Shown: piece by piece, positions 1 through 5,018 of the stretch
How the letters are laid out: the number at the start of each line of letters is the position of its first letter
How positions within the stretch are numbered: position 1 is the stretch's first letter
From: Verrucomicrobiaceae bacterium
GTDB taxonomy: Bacteria; Verrucomicrobiota; Verrucomicrobiia; Verrucomicrobiales; Verrucomicrobiaceae
Direction: 5' to 3'
NCBI GenBank assembly: GCA_016795485.1
Contig: JAEUHM010000026.1
Location: 1-64,000, forward strand
DNA length: 64,000 nt
Program-made: the position numbers and the translations under genes
Notes under the pieces: generated by a model
Told to the model about the DNA's origin: nothing
The model's input: only the letters and a program-made list of their open reading frames with translations
Databases searched by the model: none

Positions 1-71
1 CAATGCATCGACACTTCCAGCTCCTCAAGACTGGCGTGCTCAGCATTCGGTTCGATGTGCGGACGACCCAC
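1..71 (-). CDS. Possible 5' end of a CDS leaving the window
   Basis: A minus-strand frame is open from a GTG at 71 to the window edge and encodes about 23 residues, beginning VGRPHIEPNAEHASLEELEV. A purine-rich GAGGAG lies immediately upstream of the GTG, and an in-frame stop sits just before it (86-84). The peptide resembles, from memory only, the N-terminus of helix-turn-helix proteins linked to IS630-type transposases. Too little sequence is present to test this. It faces away from the tRNA-like array, so it could mark the array boundary. Confidence 0.25.
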   Translation of the reverse strand, partial: MGRPHIEPNAEHASLEELEVSMH

Positions 72-142
72 ACTCCTCAACTATGCCACCTGTAGAAAAG
101 TACAACTTCTTTTTTCCCTTTTCTTTTGAGAACCGCTCTAAA

Positions 143-215
143 GGCGGGAAGGAGGAGTCTCCGGCCAGGTTTCATATGCCCGGCTCTCTCTGTGCAACTC
201 GGAGTCCCGCAACCA
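143..215 (+). tRNA. Degenerate tRNA-Met(CAT)-like
   Basis: The acceptor GGCGGGA/TCCCGCA pairs at 6 of 7 positions, with G1:A72 unpaired, and is followed by A73 and an encoded CCA. The anticodon stem CAGGT/GCCCG has one A-C mismatch and carries loop TTCATAT, giving CAT. The T-stem CTCTG/CGGAG pairs fully and the T-loop is TGCAACT. The D-arm is short (GGAG/CTCC around a 4-nt loop). The unpaired 1:72 position recalls initiator tRNA, but the three G-C pairs typical of an initiator anticodon stem are absent. Confidence 0.65.
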
Positions 216-237
216 TTTCTGTGACACGCCAAATGCT

Positions 238-301
238 CAGCATGCTGACTGCGAACCCATACAATCGGTGCCTGGAGTCTGCTGTCTGATCATCTGGCAC
301 C
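238..301. repeat. Palindrome and inverted repeat in array spacer
   Basis: A 12-nt perfect palindrome TCAGCATGCTGA (237-248) is followed by an inverted repeat with arms GGTGCC (267-272) and GGCACC (296-301). The loop contains GTCTGCTGTCT (277-287). Its reverse complement AGACAGCAGAC recurs at 1380-1390 inside the larger inverted repeat of the array, so the two appear to be copies of one short repeat family. No tRNA fold was found in 216-307. Confidence 0.5.
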
Positions 302-307
302 TTATTT

Positions 308-383
308 CTGGTCGTAGTGTAGTAGCCAACACACTTGCCTTGGGAGCAAGGGATCGTGGGTGCGAGTCCCACCGACCAGACCA
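308..383 (+). tRNA. Degenerate tRNA-Pro(TGG)-like
   Basis: The acceptor CTGGTCG/CGACCAG pairs at all seven positions, followed by A73 and CCA. The anticodon stem CTTGC/GCAAG is perfect with loop CTTGGGA, giving TGG. The T-stem GTGGG/CCCAC is perfect with loop TGCGAGT. The D-stem is TGT/ACA and its loop has no GG. The stems are fully intact, so the loss of canonical loop bases is not general decay. Confidence 0.8.
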
Positions 384-408
384 ATTTCAAACTCATCCCG
401 CTCCTCTT

Positions 409-936
409 ATGTCCATCCAACTCTCATTGCCTCAGTCATCAGGACGCATTAGGCAGCATCGCGATTCAGATTTGGAACCGATGATTCGCCATGCGGCTAA
501 TCCCAAAGTCCCCCGCTTCCTCATGGACGTCTTTCCCAAGCCATACACACGTGAACATGGTGAGGAATGGCTCCGACGATGCAAAAAGGCATCTGAAGTG
601 GAGGCGCTCGCCATCGAGGTGAATCGCCAATACGTTGGCGAGATTACCTGCCGGCGAAAAGACGATGTCCATCGTCTCGTTGGCATCATTGGCTACTGGC
701 TCGCCGAGCCCTACTGGGGTCAAGGAATCATGACGGAAGCTGTGCGTGTGTTTACCGACCACCTTTTGTCTGAAGCCGATCTAGTGCGTGTGGAAGCCTG
801 CGTCTACGAGCCTAACAAGGCCTCAGCACGAGTTCTTGAGAAAGCTGGGTTCATGCTTGAAGGCATTAGACGCAAGTCAGTGATCAAGAATGGAGTCATT
901 CTCGATGACCTGATTTATTCCAAGGTCCGTGACTGA
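409..936 (+). CDS. GNAT-family acetyltransferase, RimJ/RimL type
   Basis: This 175-aa protein has the GNAT fold. The acetyl-CoA-binding region is seen as GYWLAEPYWGQGIMTEA (about residues 100-116) and the C-terminal NKASARVLEKAGF motif is typical of the RimJ/RimL branch. That family N-acetylates ribosomal proteins, but many members have other substrates. The start chosen is ATG 409. A longer frame reaches back to 268 but would overlap the Pro tRNA-like gene. No clear Shine-Dalgarno site is seen. The gene sits inside the tRNA-like array, 25 nt after the Pro copy and 12 nt before the Asn copy, in the same direction. Some GNAT toxins (TacT, AtaT) acetylate charged tRNAs. Membership in that toxin group is not shown here, and no antitoxin gene is visible. 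Confidence 0.85.
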   Translation: MSIQLSLPQSSGRIRQHRDSDLEPMIRHAANPKVPRFLMDVFPKPYTREHGEEWLRRCKKASEVEALAIEVNRQYVGEITCRRKDDVHRLVGIIGYWLAEPYWGQGIMTEAVRVFTDHLLSEADLVRVEACVYEPNKASARVLEKAGFMLEGIRRKSVIKNGVILDDLIYSKVRD

Positions 937-948
937 GAGTCACTTCAT

Positions 949-1023
949 TGTCGACTGGGATAATGGTAGTCCACCGCATTGTTAATGCGGAAGTTGTTGG
1001 TGCAAATCCAACCTCGACAGCCA
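949..1023 (+). tRNA. Degenerate tRNA-Asn(GTT)-like
   Basis: The acceptor TGTCGAC/CTCGACA pairs at 6 of 7 positions, followed by G73 and CCA. The anticodon stem CCGCA/TGCGG is perfect with loop TTGTTAA, giving GTT. The T-stem GTTGG/CCAAC is perfect with loop TGCAAAT. This is the only degenerate copy whose D-loop still contains GG (TAATGGTAG), so it may be the least diverged from a normal tRNA. Confidence 0.8.
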
Positions 1024-1031
1024 ATTTCGTT

Positions 1032-1105
1032 CCCTCTGTAGCTCAAAAGCAGAGCAGCCGGTCAATAACCGGCAGACCGAGGCGCGATACCTCGCTGAGG
1101 GACCA
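1032..1105 (+). tRNA. Degenerate tRNA-like, anticodon probably AAT (Ile)
   Basis: The acceptor CCCTCTG/CTGAGGG has one mismatch and is followed by A73 and CCA. The D-stem GCTC/GAGC is perfect with loop AAAAGCA. The anticodon stem GCCGG/CCGGC is perfect, but the loop TCAATAA puts C, not T, at position 33. Read by position the anticodon is AAT (Ile). Shifting by one base would give CAA (Leu) in a distorted loop. T33 is nearly universal, so this copy is a poor candidate for decoding. The T-loop is CGCGATA. Confidence 0.65.
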
Positions 1106-1115
1106 TTTCATCCAT

Positions 1116-1190
1116 CGCTGGATGGCTTAGATAGATGAGCGGCGGTTTGAAGAACCGTAAAGGTCGGCGCGATACCGACTCCAGCGACCA
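1116..1190 (+). tRNA. Degenerate tRNA-Phe(GAA)-like
   Basis: The acceptor CGCTGGA/TCCAGCG is a perfect 7-bp stem, followed by A73 and CCA. The anticodon stem GCGGT/ACCGT pairs with one G-T wobble, and the loop TTGAAGA gives GAA. The T-stem GTCGG/CCGAC carries loop CGCGATA. The D-stem GCTT/GAGC carries loop AGATAGAT with no GG. Confidence 0.8.
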
Positions 1191-1198
1191 GTTTCCAT

Positions 1199-1272
1199 GC
1201 GTCATTGATGTAACAGAAACATGCGAGTCTTCCAAACTCGACACGCCGGGGCAGCACCGGCATGGCGCACCA
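1199..1272 (+). tRNA. Degenerate tRNA-Gly(TCC)-like
   Basis: The acceptor GCGTCAT/ATGGCGC pairs at all positions with one wobble, followed by A73 and CCA. The anticodon stem CGAGT/ACTCG is perfect with loop CTTCCAA, giving TCC. The T-stem GCCGG/CCGGC carries the unusual loop GGCAGCA, which still has G-C at 55-56. The D-loop is AACAGAA. Bacterial glycine tRNAs usually carry T73; this one has A73. Confidence 0.75.
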
Positions 1273-1279
1273 TTTTCAT

Positions 1280-1355
1280 TCCTCCGTAGCTCAATAGCAG
1301 AGCACCGGGCTCATAACCCGTGAGGTTCGTGGTGCAAATCCACGCGGAGGGACCA
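1280..1355 (+). tRNA. Degenerate tRNA-Met(CAT)-like, second copy
   Basis: The acceptor TCCTCCG/CGGAGGG has a T1-G72 wobble, followed by A73 and CCA. The D-stem is GCTC/GAGC with loop AATAGCA. The anticodon stem CCGGG/CCCGT carries loop CTCATAA, giving CAT. The T-stem CGTGG/CCACG carries loop TGCAAAT. A CAT anticodon could be elongator Met or, after lysidine modification, Ile2. The sequence does not decide. Confidence 0.75.
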
Positions 1356-1378
1356 TTTCGCAACAGACAGAAGACGTT

Positions 1379-1453
1379 GAGACAGCAGACACCAGATCCT
1401 GCTTAGCCTGGAACTCAGATCTGATGTCTGGCATCTGCCAGTCTGCCGTCTCC
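1379..1453. repeat. Long imperfect inverted repeat between tRNA-like genes
   Basis: GAGACAGCAGAC (1379-1390) pairs with GTCTGCCGTCTC (1441-1452) at 11 of 12 positions. Inside it, CAGATC (1393-1398) pairs with GATCTG (1418-1423). The whole could form a long hairpin in the only long tRNA-free spacer of the array (1356-1458). The core AGACAGCAGAC also occurs, inverted, at 277-287. It could be a small mobile repeat or an RNA processing element. No coding potential is seen. Confidence 0.55.
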
Positions 1454-1458
1454 TTCAT

Positions 1459-1533
1459 TCCCTTCGTATTGTAACAGTAGCATTCGGCTTTGTGAGAGCC
1501 GCAGTGCCGGTGCAATCCCGGCCAAGGGAACCA
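1459..1533 (+). tRNA. Degenerate tRNA-His(GTG)-like, lacking G-1
   Basis: The acceptor TCCCTTC/CAAGGGA pairs at 6 of 7 positions, followed by A73 and CCA. The anticodon stem CGGCT/AGCCG is perfect with loop TTGTGAG, giving GTG. The T-stem GCCGG/CCGGC carries loop TGCAATC. The D-arm is weak. Bacterial tRNA-His needs an extra encoded G at -1 opposite C73 for HisRS. Here the -1 base is T and position 73 is A, so normal histidylation looks unlikely. Confidence 0.7.
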
Positions 1534-1539
1534 ATACTT

Positions 1540-1613
1540 AGCCCTGTAGCTCAAAAGTAGAGCATCAGACTTTGACTCTGAACGTGCTGGTGCGAGTCCA
1601 GCCGGGGTTGCCA
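1540..1613 (+). tRNA. Degenerate tRNA-Gln(TTG)-like
   Basis: The acceptor AGCCCTG/CGGGGTT pairs through several wobbles, followed by G73 and CCA. G73 fits Gln. The D-stem GCTC/GAGC has loop AAAAGTA. The anticodon stem TCAGA/TCTGA is perfect with loop CTTTGAC, giving TTG. The T-stem GCTGG/CCAGC carries loop TGCGAGT. Confidence 0.75.
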
Positions 1614-1629
1614 TTTTTCTCAATGAGAC

Positions 1630-1720
1630 CGAAGTCGAACCGGACATGCGCGCCGGAGCGGTTTTGAAGACCGAGTGTGCCCCTTGTGGGTATGGGGAGC
1701 ATGCCCTCCGACTTCCGCCA
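1630..1720 (+). tRNA. Degenerate tRNA-Ser(TGA)-like, long variable arm
   Basis: The acceptor CGAAGTC/GACTTCC pairs at 6 of 7 positions, followed by G73 and CCA. G73 is usual for Ser. The D-stem CCGG/CCGG encloses a long loop. The anticodon loop TTTGAAG on stem CGGT/ACCG gives TGA. A long variable arm (TGCCC/GGGTA) marks it as class II, as expected for Ser. The T-arm is the weakest of the set (TGGGG/CCTCC with one mismatch) with loop AGCATGC. Confidence 0.65.
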
Positions 1721-1726
1721 GTTTTC

Positions 1727-1801
1727 GCCCCTGTAGTCCAATGCAGAGACACTCGCCTCAGAAGCGAGCCAGTGTGGGTGCGAGTCCCACTGAGGGCACC
1801 A
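1727..1801 (+). tRNA. Degenerate tRNA-Leu(CAG)-like with short variable loop
   Basis: The acceptor GCCCCTG/TGAGGGC has one mismatch, followed by A73 (the Leu discriminator) and CCA. The D-stem is GTC/GAC. The anticodon stem CTCGC/GCGAG is perfect with loop CTCAGAA, giving CAG. The T-stem GTGGG/CCCAC carries loop TGCGAGT. Normal bacterial tRNA-Leu has a long variable arm. Here only 5 nt (CCAGT) lie between anticodon and T stems, so this is a class I body with a Leu anticodon. Confidence 0.75.
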
Positions 1802-1806
1802 ATCTT

Positions 1807-1881
1807 GAGCCGCAAGCATTAATCGTGATGCAACGGGCTTTTAATCCGTTGAACGGGGAGCCTTACCCCGGCGGCTCACCA
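1807..1881 (+). tRNA. Degenerate tRNA-Lys(TTT)-like
   Basis: The acceptor GAGCCGC/GCGGCTC is perfect, followed by A73 and CCA. The D-stem GCAT/ATGC has loop TAATCGTG. The anticodon stem ACGGG/TCCGT carries loop CTTTTAA, giving TTT. The T-stem CGGGG/CCCCG is perfect with loop AGCCTTA. Confidence 0.8.
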
Positions 1882-1889
1882 ACCTTAAT

Positions 1890-1966
1890 GGGATACAAGC
1901 ATTCAAAGTTGATGCGGCTGTCTTGCACACCGCAGAACTGGGAGCGTTACCCAGGTCACTCCACCA
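1890..1966 (+). tRNA. Degenerate tRNA-Ala(TGC)-like
   Basis: The D-stem GCAT/ATGC is the same as in the preceding Lys copy. The anticodon stem GCTGT/ACCGC has one mismatch and loop CTTGCAC, giving TGC. The T-stem CTGGG/CCCAG carries loop AGCGTTA. The acceptor GGGATAC/TCACTCC pairs at only 4 of 7 positions but aligns G3 with T70 and has A73, both alanine identity elements. One extra G lies between the T-stem and the acceptor 3' strand. This is the most damaged acceptor stem of the array. Confidence 0.65.
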
Positions 1967-1970
1967 TTTC

Positions 1971-2046
1971 GTTTCCGTAGCTCAGTAGAGAGAGTGCCGC
2001 TTTGCGAAGGCGGAGGGCGCAGGTGCGACTCCTGCCGGAAACACCA
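1971..2046 (+). tRNA. Degenerate tRNA-Arg(GCG)-like
   Basis: The acceptor GTTTCCG/CGGAAAC is perfect, followed by A73 and CCA. The D-stem GCTC/GAGT has loop AGTAGAGA. The anticodon stem CCGCT/GGCGG carries loop TTGCGAA, giving GCG. Bacteria normally read CGC and CGT with an ACG anticodon converted to inosine, so a GCG anticodon is unusual. C35, an ArgRS determinant, is kept. The T-stem GCAGG/CCTGC carries loop TGCGACT. Confidence 0.75.
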
Positions 2047-2051
2047 TTTTC

Positions 2052-2143
2052 GGAGCGCAAACAAGCCCAGCGTGCTTGCGTGGCGTGCTAAGCCAACGGT
2101 CCCGTCACTGCGGGATGAGGTGCAAGTCCTCTGTGCTCCGCCA
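2052..2143 (+). tRNA. Degenerate tRNA-Ser(GCT)-like, long variable arm
   Basis: The acceptor GGAGCGC/GTGCTCC pairs fully with one wobble, followed by G73 and CCA. The D-stem CAAGC/GCTTG has loop CCAGCGT. The anticodon stem TGGC/GCCA carries loop GTGCTAA, giving GCT. The long variable arm TCCCG/CGGGA is intact, as expected for Ser. The T-stem GAGG/CCTC carries loop TGCAAGT. Confidence 0.8.
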
Positions 2144-2147
2144 TTTC

Positions 2148-2223
2148 CACCCTATCGTCTAGTCAGCCAGGACAGCGGCCTTTCAAGCCGACAACGCGGG
2201 AGCGTAACCCGTTAGGGTGGCCA
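2148..2223 (+). tRNA. Degenerate tRNA-Glu(TTC)-like
   Basis: The acceptor CACCCTA/TAGGGTG is perfect, followed by G73 (the Glu discriminator) and CCA. The D-stem GTC/GAC resembles normal tRNA-Glu (GTCTAG...GGAC) but the GG of its loop is replaced. The anticodon stem GCGGC/GCCGA carries loop CTTTCAA, giving TTC. The T-stem GCGGG/CCCGT carries loop AGCGTAA. Confidence 0.8.
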
Positions 2224-2233
2224 ATTTCAAAAC

Positions 2234-2308
2234 AGGGCCTGATGGAGCAAGTGAACCAGGCGGTCTGCAAAACCGACACGGCGGGCGCAATACCCGCAGG
2301 CCCTTCCA
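2234..2308 (+). tRNA. Degenerate tRNA-Cys(GCA)-like
   Basis: The acceptor AGGGCCT/AGGCCCT is perfect. The discriminator is T73, the key CysRS identity base, followed by CCA. The D-stem TGG/CCA has a long loop with no GG. The anticodon stem GCGGT/ACCGA carries loop CTGCAAA, giving GCA. The T-stem GCGGG/CCCGC carries loop CGCAATA. Retention of T73 suggests descent from a true tRNA-Cys. Confidence 0.8.
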
Positions 2309-2323
2309 TTTAATGTGCAAGAT

Positions 2324-2400
2324 GCTCCTGTAGCTCAGTGGACGAGAGCGGCTGGCTTCGAACCAGCAGGTCGCGGGTTCAACTCCTGCCGGGAGCGCCA
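2324..2400 (+). tRNA. Canonical tRNA-Arg(TCG)
   Basis: This is a fully canonical tRNA. The acceptor GCTCCTG/CGGGAGC is followed by G73 and an encoded CCA. The D-loop contains GTGG, the anticodon stem GCTGG/CCAGC carries loop CTTCGAA (TCG), and the T-loop is TTCAACT. It lies 15 nt after the Cys tRNA-like gene and 43 nt before the lipoprotein gene. It is the internal control for the array: the loops of the other 17 differ from this one. Its 3' end is also a plausible insertion site for a mobile element. Confidence 0.97.
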
Positions 2401-2443
2401 GTTTTTCTTTGCTGATCCGCCGAATGTGCGTTCAGCTTGCCTC

Positions 2444-3445
2444 ATGCTCTCACGCGTGTGGTTACTGCTTTGTGGATGGACACTTTTGTCCTGCCAGAAG
2501 CCATTGCACCGGCCCGTGTCAGCCAGCGTTGTACGCCAGTTGGAGCGCCAAACGCTTTCTCCAGATGTGACGCGTGAAAAGATGCAGGTGCCAGAGAGAC
2601 CGGTCGTCACGAATGGAGGAGAGGGCACCGTAATGCTGTCCATGGATGTCAGCAGTCGGCTGCCGTTGATCCGGGCCGGCATCAATGACTCGCGTCACAA
2701 GCCTTTCCTTTTCGACTCCGGCTCCGCTTACAGCCTGTTGCAGGCAACCACCGCCATCCAGAACAAAGTGGTCCTCTTTGATCCCGAACTCATCCCGATC
2801 CGTGTCACCGGAATCGCTGGAAAGGAATCCGTTCGTGGCGGCTTGGTCACTCTGAATCTAGGTGACTGGCGTGCGCAATCTGTTCCCACGCTCGTGAGGA
2901 CGCATCGGACTGATATGGCCATGCTTGGAGCCATTCGGACCGAGAGCCTAGATGTGGATATCATTGGGCTCAATCCATTGCGTAGTCTGTGCTCGTTCAT
3001 CACTCTCGACTACCGCCGACGTCAGTTTGTTCTCGGCGGGACCAATCTCTTCCAGCCCCTGGGCGAGGCGCGTGGGGTGCCGCTCATTTTCATCAATGGT
3101 CTGCCTCACATCATGCTCAGCAGTGGCGGACGGCAGTGGATTTCACTTGTCGACACTGGCTCTGCTTACGGCATTGAGATCCCATTGGATGTCGCAAAAC
3201 AAATCGGTGCAGACCAAGGGGCCATTCCAGTTCTGGACTCTCATCAAATCGGCATCGGTGGCAGCGTGGATGTGCAGAAGCTCGGTGTCAGCGTGACACG
3301 GATCAAGCGCATCGACGGCTTGGGCCGACCGCTTTTGGACTTTCCTGTGGCCATCCGGCCAGGCGAGGGCCGTATTGGCTCCAACTTTTTGCGGAACTAC
3401 CGCATCACCTTCGACTTCAGACGGAAGCTGTTCGTTGTGGAGTAA
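2444..3445 (+). CDS. Retropepsin-like aspartic protease lipoprotein
   Basis: This 333-aa protein begins with a lipoprotein signal, MLSRVWLLLCGWTLLSC, with the lipobox LLSC giving Cys17. Two aspartic-protease active-site motifs are present: FDSGS with D91 and VDTGS with D237. That is the two-lobed arrangement of a single-chain pepsin-like or fused retropepsin-like enzyme. A periplasmic, membrane-tethered protease is the inference. The start at ATG 2444 is chosen because the signal peptide begins there. The frame extends upstream to 2315, but that would translate the tRNA-Arg gene. It is co-directional with the tRNA-Arg (43 nt away) and with the RlaP-like and HNH genes downstream. A link to RNA biology is not evident. 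Confidence 0.8.
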   Translation: MLSRVWLLLCGWTLLSCQKPLHRPVSASVVRQLERQTLSPDVTREKMQVPERPVVTNGGEGTVMLSMDVSSRLPLIRAGINDSRHKPFLFDSGSAYSLLQATTAIQNKVVLFDPELIPIRVTGIAGKESVRGGLVTLNLGDWRAQSVPTLVRTHRTDMAMLGAIRTESLDVDIIGLNPLRSLCSFITLDYRRRQFVLGGTNLFQPLGEARGVPLIFINGLPHIMLSSGGRQWISLVDTGSAYGIEIPLDVAKQIGADQGAIPVLDSHQIGIGGSVDVQKLGVSVTRIKRIDGLGRPLLDFPVAIRPGEGRIGSNFLRNYRITFDFRRKLFVVE

Positions 3446-3555
3446 CCTTTCTTCGCACTTCCCCGTAACGACTTGGCACGGGAGATGCATCAGGGGCTTT
3501 CATGCCGCCTGGAAGACCTGTTTTTTGCACCAAACCGTCAACCCCTTACACCACC

Positions 3556-4323
3556 ATGAATCCAAACACTCAAATCAATCAATTGCTCGACCGTGTAGAG
3601 CGGGATCATCGCGTCCGCGTGCTTTTTGCCGTGGAAAGCGGCAGTCGCGCATGGGGATTTGCCTCCCCTGACAGCGACTACGACGTGCGCTTCGTCTACG
3701 TGCATCAGCGGGAGTGGTATCTTTCTCTCGATGATCAGCGCGATGTGGTGGAAGTGACCGACGGCGACCTCGATGTGAGCGGTTGGGAGTTGCGCAAGGC
3801 TCTGCGCCTTCTGCGCAAGTCCAATGCCTCACTGCTGGAGTGGCTTGGCTCTCCGGTCGTCTATCGTGAAGACAAGCGTCTCGCCAATGAGCTACGTGAT
3901 CTCGCCACGGAATGCCTGAGTGTAGGACGGTGCTTTCAGCACTACTTCTACCTCGCCCGTGGCCAGTATGAGCGCTACCTCATGGCGGATCGAGTGCGCC
4001 TAAAGAAATACTTCTACGTCTTGCGTCCCTTGCTGGCTTGTCGCTGGCTGGAGACGCGCTCGCAGTCGGTTCCAGTGGTCTTCCAGACTTTGTTGGACGC
4101 CACGGTGAAGGAGCCTGAAGTCAGGGCAGCTGTGGAAACGCTACTCCAGCGGAAGAAGCTGGCTGGCGAGCAGGAAGCTCAGCTTCCAGACCCTGTGCTT
4201 CATCGCTTCATCGAGTCCGAGCTACATCGCCTCCAGCCCCTGGCTGCGAGCTACAACTCGGCCGACACCGCAGACGTGGAAGCGCTTGATCACTTCTTCC
4301 AGACAGTAGCACTAGCGGCCTGA
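3556..4323 (+). CDS. RlaP-like nucleotidyltransferase (PF10127 family)
   Basis: This 255-aa protein is a DNA-polymerase-beta-superfamily nucleotidyltransferase. The core is G29-S30 in ESGSRAWGFASPDSDYDVRF, with the metal-binding pair D41 and D43, followed by a helical C-terminal half. The family (formerly COG3541, YcgL-like) is known as RlaP, for its genomic association with RNA ligases such as RtcB. It is predicted to add or repair nucleotides at RNA ends, but its substrate is poorly defined. ATG 3556 is chosen because the conserved domain begins there; the upstream in-frame extension looks non-coding. The next gene, an HNH nuclease, is 80 nt downstream. Proximity to 17 tRNA-like genes makes tRNA-like RNA a plausible substrate, as inference. 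Confidence 0.85.
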   Translation: MNPNTQINQLLDRVERDHRVRVLFAVESGSRAWGFASPDSDYDVRFVYVHQREWYLSLDDQRDVVEVTDGDLDVSGWELRKALRLLRKSNASLLEWLGSPVVYREDKRLANELRDLATECLSVGRCFQHYFYLARGQYERYLMADRVRLKKYFYVLRPLLACRWLETRSQSVPVVFQTLLDATVKEPEVRAAVETLLQRKKLAGEQEAQLPDPVLHRFIESELHRLQPLAASYNSADTADVEALDHFFQTVALAA

Positions 4324-4403
4324 TGGTCAGGCAGGTTGATCTTGTTGATGCACAAGAAGGACGAACACCGCTGCTCTATGCCTGGTGATCTGTCTTTTTA
4401 ATC

Positions 4404-4988
4404 ATGAACCATCTCAACAAAAGCACCGTTCTCGTCCTCAACCGCAACTGGCAGGCTATCCACGTCAAAACCCCCGTAGAAGCCTTCAGCATGATCGCTT
4501 GTGGTGCGGCCACAGCACTGGATATCGGTGAGGATGGTAGCATGAATCCCGTCAAATGGGAGGAGTGGCTGCAACTTCCTGTCAGGCCCTGCGACACCAG
4601 CATTGGCACCGTGCGTGGAGTCATCCGCGTGCCAACCGTTCTCGTGCTTGCTCGCTATGATCGAGTGCCAAAGAAACGTCCAGCGTTCAATGCCCGCAGC
4701 ATCTGGGAACGCGATGGTGGAGTGTGCCAGTATACGGGACGCAAGCTGAAACCGCATGAAGGCAACATTGACCACATCGTGCCTCGCTCGCGTGGTGGTT
4801 CCAACACTTGGAAGAACTGCGTGCTGGCAGACAAAGGCATCAACAGCCGTAAGGGAGATAAACTTCCTCACGAAGCAGGCCTCCGTCTCATTCGGGAGCC
4901 AGTGGAGCCAAAGGAGATGCCAGTCACCCGCCTGATTCGCAATACCCACCAAGTGCGAGACTGGGATTGGTTTTTGAGCAAGCCTTAG
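4404..4988 (+). CDS. HNH endonuclease
   Basis: This 194-aa protein has a C-terminal HNH nuclease domain. The beta-beta-alpha-metal motif is seen as DHIVPRSRGG (D123-H124), preceded by a CQYTGR element and followed by NTWKNC and N/H-type residues. The N-terminal half starts with VLVLNRNWQAIHV, typical of a widespread stand-alone HNH family that is often annotated only as HNH endonuclease. Whether it cuts DNA or RNA is unknown. It follows the RlaP-like gene by 80 nt in the same direction and ends the co-directional block that begins with the tRNA-like array. The next gene is convergent and ends 30 nt away. Confidence 0.85.
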   Translation: MNHLNKSTVLVLNRNWQAIHVKTPVEAFSMIACGAATALDIGEDGSMNPVKWEEWLQLPVRPCDTSIGTVRGVIRVPTVLVLARYDRVPKKRPAFNARSIWERDGGVCQYTGRKLKPHEGNIDHIVPRSRGGSNTWKNCVLADKGINSRKGDKLPHEAGLRLIREPVEPKEMPVTRLIRNTHQVRDWDWFLSKP

Positions 4989-5018
4989 ACCTCTGTTTGA
5001 AGCCTAGAGAATCAAGAA

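Larger units (their letters stand above)
143..2400 (+). other. Array of 17 tRNA-like genes ending in a canonical tRNA-Arg
   Basis: Eighteen cloverleaf genes lie on one strand. They are interrupted only by a GNAT gene (409-936) and by a repeat-bearing spacer (1356-1458). Most spacers are 4-16 nt and often start with TTT, so a single precursor transcript is likely. The first 17 share three features: an encoded 3' CCA, G-C at T-loop positions 55-56 where canonical tRNAs have T-C, and (in 16 of 17) no G18G19 pair in the D-loop. The last gene, Arg(TCG), has both canonical elements. Isotypes missing from the degenerate set are Trp, Tyr, Thr, Val and Asp. Short canonical-looking acceptor, D, anticodon and T stems argue against random decay. 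The cloverleaves were folded by eye. Translation, decoy or structural-RNA roles are all open. Confidence 0.85.

Noticed and set aside
1..142. Search for more tRNA-like genes before the first Met copy
   Set aside because: No convincing T-arm with the G-C signature; the region reads better as the start of a minus-strand CDS.
216..307. Possible further tRNA-like gene between the Met and Pro copies
   Set aside because: No acceptor pairing or T-arm could be found; an inverted repeat explains the region better.
1630..1720. Possible selenocysteine tRNA (long variable arm, extended acceptor)
   Set aside because: The anticodon is TGA, which is a serine anticodon reading UCA; a SeC tRNA would have TCA. 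It is best read as Ser(TGA)-like.
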